Assembly (NCBI GenBank): GCA_030431985.1
Contig: JAUIIB010000008.1
Coordinates: 1-64,000, forward strand
Reading direction: 5' to 3'
From: Gammaproteobacteria bacterium
GTDB lineage: Bacteria > Pseudomonadota > Gammaproteobacteria > Burkholderiales > Nitrosomonadaceae
Length of the DNA stretch: 64,000 bases
Under the pieces are notes generated by a model that was not told the DNA's origin, searched no databases, and saw nothing but the letters and a program-made list of their open reading frames with translations. Positions 61,940 through 64,000 of the stretch are shown piece after piece (the stretch's first letter is position 1; the number at the start of each line of letters is the position of its first letter). Position numbers and translations under genes: made by a program.

Positions 61940-63541
61940 TTATTGAGTCTGAAAGACCAACCCAGCATGTTCTCTCATTTTATGGAATTGCACCGCTGGC
62001 CAGTTTTCTTCAGCAACACTGATTTCAGCGCCGAATGACGCAAGAAAGGTCGGCGCATCGACTGCATCGTAGGCAATACGATGTGCATTGGCTTCTATGA
62101 AGCGCTTTAATTCTTTCGGATCATCTGCGGTTACCCAGCGCGCAAGCTGATATTTGGCCGGTGCGATACGGGCGGCAACAGCGTATTCATGCTGAAGGCG
62201 GTGGGCCACGACTTCAAATTGTAAAATACCTACCGCACCCAGTAACATCATATTGCCAAGATGTGGCCTGAAAACTTGAATAGCCCCTTCTTCACCAAGC
62301 TGTGTGAGGCCAAGTTTGAGTTGCTTACTACGTAACGGATCGCTGATTTCAACAGTACGAAACATCTCCGGGGCAAAGAAAGGTAAACCGGTAAATTGAA
62401 GCGATTCGCCTTCTGTTAGCGTATCGCCAAGCTGTAGCGTACCGTGGTTGGGGATGCCAATGATATCGCCGGGGAAAGCCTCTTCTAAAGTATCGCGGCG
62501 TTGCGATAAAAAGGAAACGACGGTATTAGTGCGAATGTCACTACCGCTCCGCACGACTTTTAAAGTCATTCCTCGCTTGAACTGACCCGAACAAATACGT
62601 AAAAATGCGATTCGGTCACGGTGTGCTGGATTCATGTTGGCCTGAATTTTAAATACTACGCCGGTAAATTTCTTTTCATCAGGTAATACCTGACGTTGTA
62701 ACGCCTCGCGAGGTTCGGGAGTAGGCGCCAGATCAACCAATGCATCAAGTACTTCTCGCACACCGAAATTGTTAATTGCCGAACCGAAAAATATCGGTGT
62801 TTGTTGGCCGCCAAGAAATGCGGCGTGATCAAATGATGGCGTTGCGGCTTCAATAAGCTCTATTTCCTGCTGTGCATCACTCAGAGCAGGGTTAAAACGT
62901 GATTGAATTGCTTCATCATCCAGTTTCGTAATCAGATCTTCCGCATTATCAACACGATCGGCACCTGGTTTGAAAACACGTAATCCTTGTTTACGCAGAT
63001 CATAAACGCCATGAAATTGACGCCCCATACCGATAGGCCAAGTAAACGGTACAGCGTCCATTCCCAGTGTACGTTCAATTTCATCAATCAGGTCGAGCGG
63101 AGGCTGCACTTCCCGATCCATTTTATTAATGAAGGTCAGTATCGGTGTATTACGGGCACGGCAAACCTCAAGTAGTCTTAATGTTTGTGACTCGACGCCG
63201 TTAGCGGCATCAATGACCATCAATGCCGCATCGACGGCTGTGAGAACCCGGTAAGTATCTTCTGAAAAATCCTGGTGACCGGGTGTGTCGAGCAGATTAA
63301 TGACACAATCCCGATATTCCATTTGCATGACGGAGCTGGCTACTGAAATACCGCGCTGTTTCTCAATTTCCATCCAGTCGGAAGTTGCGTGTCGGCTTGC
63401 TTTACGTGCTTTGACACTGCCGGCGATATGAATTGCACCTGCATACATTAGTAACTTTTCTGTTAATGTGGTTTTTCCAGCGTCGGGATGGGAAATGATT
63501 GCAAATGTGCGGCGACGTACAACTTCGTTTTTAATGCTCAT
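61940..63541 (-). CDS. prfC: Peptide chain release factor 3
   Basis: RF3 is a translational GTPase that recycles RF1/RF2 from the ribosome. The 533-residue protein has G1 SHPDAGKTTLTEKLL, G3 DTPGHQDFSEDTYR, G4 NKMDRE, and the RF3-typical FKPGADRVDNAEDLITKLDD, RMLLGAVGILQFEVVAHRL (read as LLGAVGILQFEV). Its ATG overlaps the end of the ABC ATPase gene by 11 nt, so the two are coupled. Confidence 0.97.
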   Translation of the reverse strand: MSIKNEVVRRRTFAIISHPDAGKTTLTEKLLMYAGAIHIAGSVKARKASRHATSDWMEIEKQRGISVASSVMQMEYRDCVINLLDTPGHQDFSEDTYRVLTAVDAALMVIDAANGVESQTLRLLEVCRARNTPILTFINKMDREVQPPLDLIDEIERTLGMDAVPFTWPIGMGRQFHGVYDLRKQGLRVFKPGADRVDNAEDLITKLDDEAIQSRFNPALSDAQQEIELIEAATPSFDHAAFLGGQQTPIFFGSAINNFGVREVLDALVDLAPTPEPREALQRQVLPDEKKFTGVVFKIQANMNPAHRDRIAFLRICSGQFKRGMTLKVVRSGSDIRTNTVVSFLSQRRDTLEEAFPGDIIGIPNHGTLQLGDTLTEGESLQFTGLPFFAPEMFRTVEISDPLRSKQLKLGLTQLGEEGAIQVFRPHLGNMMLLGAVGILQFEVVAHRLQHEYAVAARIAPAKYQLARWVTADDPKELKRFIEANAHRIAYDAVDAPTFLASFGAEISVAEENWPAVQFHKMREHAGLVFQTQ

Positions 63542-64000
63542 GTTGGTTAGAGGCGTTTTCCTGTGAATATAGATAACAATGTGTAATATGTGTTTCGCTA
63601 ATCATGCTAGCCTTGGGATAGGACTCGTTGCATATTGGCATGGCATGCGGGCACCGGGGGTGAAAATGGCAGCCTGCTGGTGGTGAAGTGGGCGAAGGTA
63701 ATTCTCCTTTTAATTTAATGATAGCCGCAGCCGAGTTATCGATTTTTGGAACTGCAGATAATAGCGCTTGTGTATAGGGATGTTTGGGGTTTTCAATGAC
63801 TTCGTCAATCCGCCCGTATTCTACAATACGTCCTAAGTACATGACAGCGATATCATCTGCCAGATACTCGACCACCGATATATTATGTGTGATGAACAAA
63901 AAGGCAAGTCCAAGATCATTTTGCAGGGTACTCAATAGATTTAATATTTGCGCCTGTACAGATACATCCAGCGCGCTCGTTGGTTCATCACAAATTAAGA
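63531..64000 (-). CDS. Oligo/dipeptide ABC transporter ATP-binding protein (3' part, truncated at window end)
   Basis: About 156 C-terminal residues of an OppD/DppD/OppF-type ATPase. The frame is open to base 64000, beginning with Walker B and D-loop ICDEPTSALDVSVQAQIL, then the switch FLFITHNISVVEYLADDIAV, MYLGRIVEYG, and the C-terminal peptide-transporter extension HPYTQALLSAVP ... SPPAGCHFHPRCPHAMPIC with its four cysteines. The ABC signature and Walker A lie outside the window. The gene ends within prfC's start. It energises import of peptides or a similar substrate with permeases encoded further along. Confidence 0.93.
   Translation of the reverse strand, partial: LICDEPTSALDVSVQAQILNLLSTLQNDLGLAFLFITHNISVVEYLADDIAVMYLGRIVEYGRIDEVIENPKHPYTQALLSAVPKIDNSAAAIIKLKGELPSPTSPPAGCHFHPRCPHAMPICNESYPKASMISETHITHCYLYSQENASNQHEH

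Overview
The window reads as a stretch of chromosome from a low-GC (about 42-43% by eye) betaproteobacterium close to Nitrosomonas (Nitrosomonadaceae, ammonia oxidisers). This is inference. It rests on a CADD-type para-aminobenzoate synthase like the one known from Nitrosomonas europaea, the PF08886-type glutamate-cysteine ligase, NnrS, class I FBPase, a PEP-CTERM protein, and betaproteobacterial gene orders (hemA-prfA-prmC-grxD; rnm-yciO-M50-trpS-scpA-scpB; hrcA/hemH next to nadK-recN). No phage, transposase, rRNA operon or CRISPR array was seen. One tRNA, tRNA-Leu(UAA), is present.

0-9.5 kb is housekeeping: the 3' end of PEP synthase with its regulator, dihydrolipoyl dehydrogenase, the hemA-prfA-prmC-grxD run, a YqaA-type membrane protein and the CADD-type protein. 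9.6-15 kb is more accessory. It holds a large chemoreceptor with two PAS domains, a lone HigA antitoxin with a decayed HigB toxin, and an unknown secreted-looking protein lying between two imperfect ~150-bp direct repeats, the second of which abuts tRNA-Leu. 15-19.6 kb is an oxidative/nitrosative stress block: rubrerythrin, CCG-type Fe-S oxidoreductase, DUF3501, a CNP1-like lipoprotein and NnrS. 19.7-25.7 kb is conserved core (RNase AM/PHP, YciO, M50 protease, TrpRS, ScpAB, SuhB). 26-31 kb carries pilT, pilU and comEC, the twitching and DNA-uptake theme. 31.4-34.9 kb pairs a PQQ-dependent aldose dehydrogenase with a TonB receptor that closely resembles the PQQ importer PqqU/YncD, suggesting PQQ salvage.

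35.4-46.2 kb is an envelope-stress region. It has a secreted beta-helix-like protein, two tandem duplicated Crp/Fnr regulators, and then many small membrane or periplasmic stress proteins: DUF1328, CsbD, a coiled-coil repeat protein, entericidin, YqaE/Pmp3, DUF4112, an acidic lipoprotein, MscS, ExoD, catalase and a second CsbD. A perfect 18-bp palindrome with Crp/Fnr-like geometry sits between the second regulator and the first small gene and is the best operator candidate. 46.4-55.4 kb returns to core genes (gshA-gshB, hrcA-hemH, nadK, recN) with a CIA30 protein and an orphan PD-(D/E)xK-like protein. 55.6-60.9 kb holds a repeat-rich RTX-like protein, fbp, a glycine-zipper protein, a methyltransferase and a PEP-CTERM protein preceded by a convincing sigma-54 promoter. 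The window ends in yicC, prfC and the 3' end of a peptide-ABC ATPase gene.

The observations most worth follow-up are the PqqU/dehydrogenase pair, the duplicated Crp regulators with their palindrome and stress island, the sigma-54/PEP-CTERM control region, the tRNA-adjacent repeats, and the repeat-rich secreted protein. All product names come from reading motifs by eye; no database search was possible.
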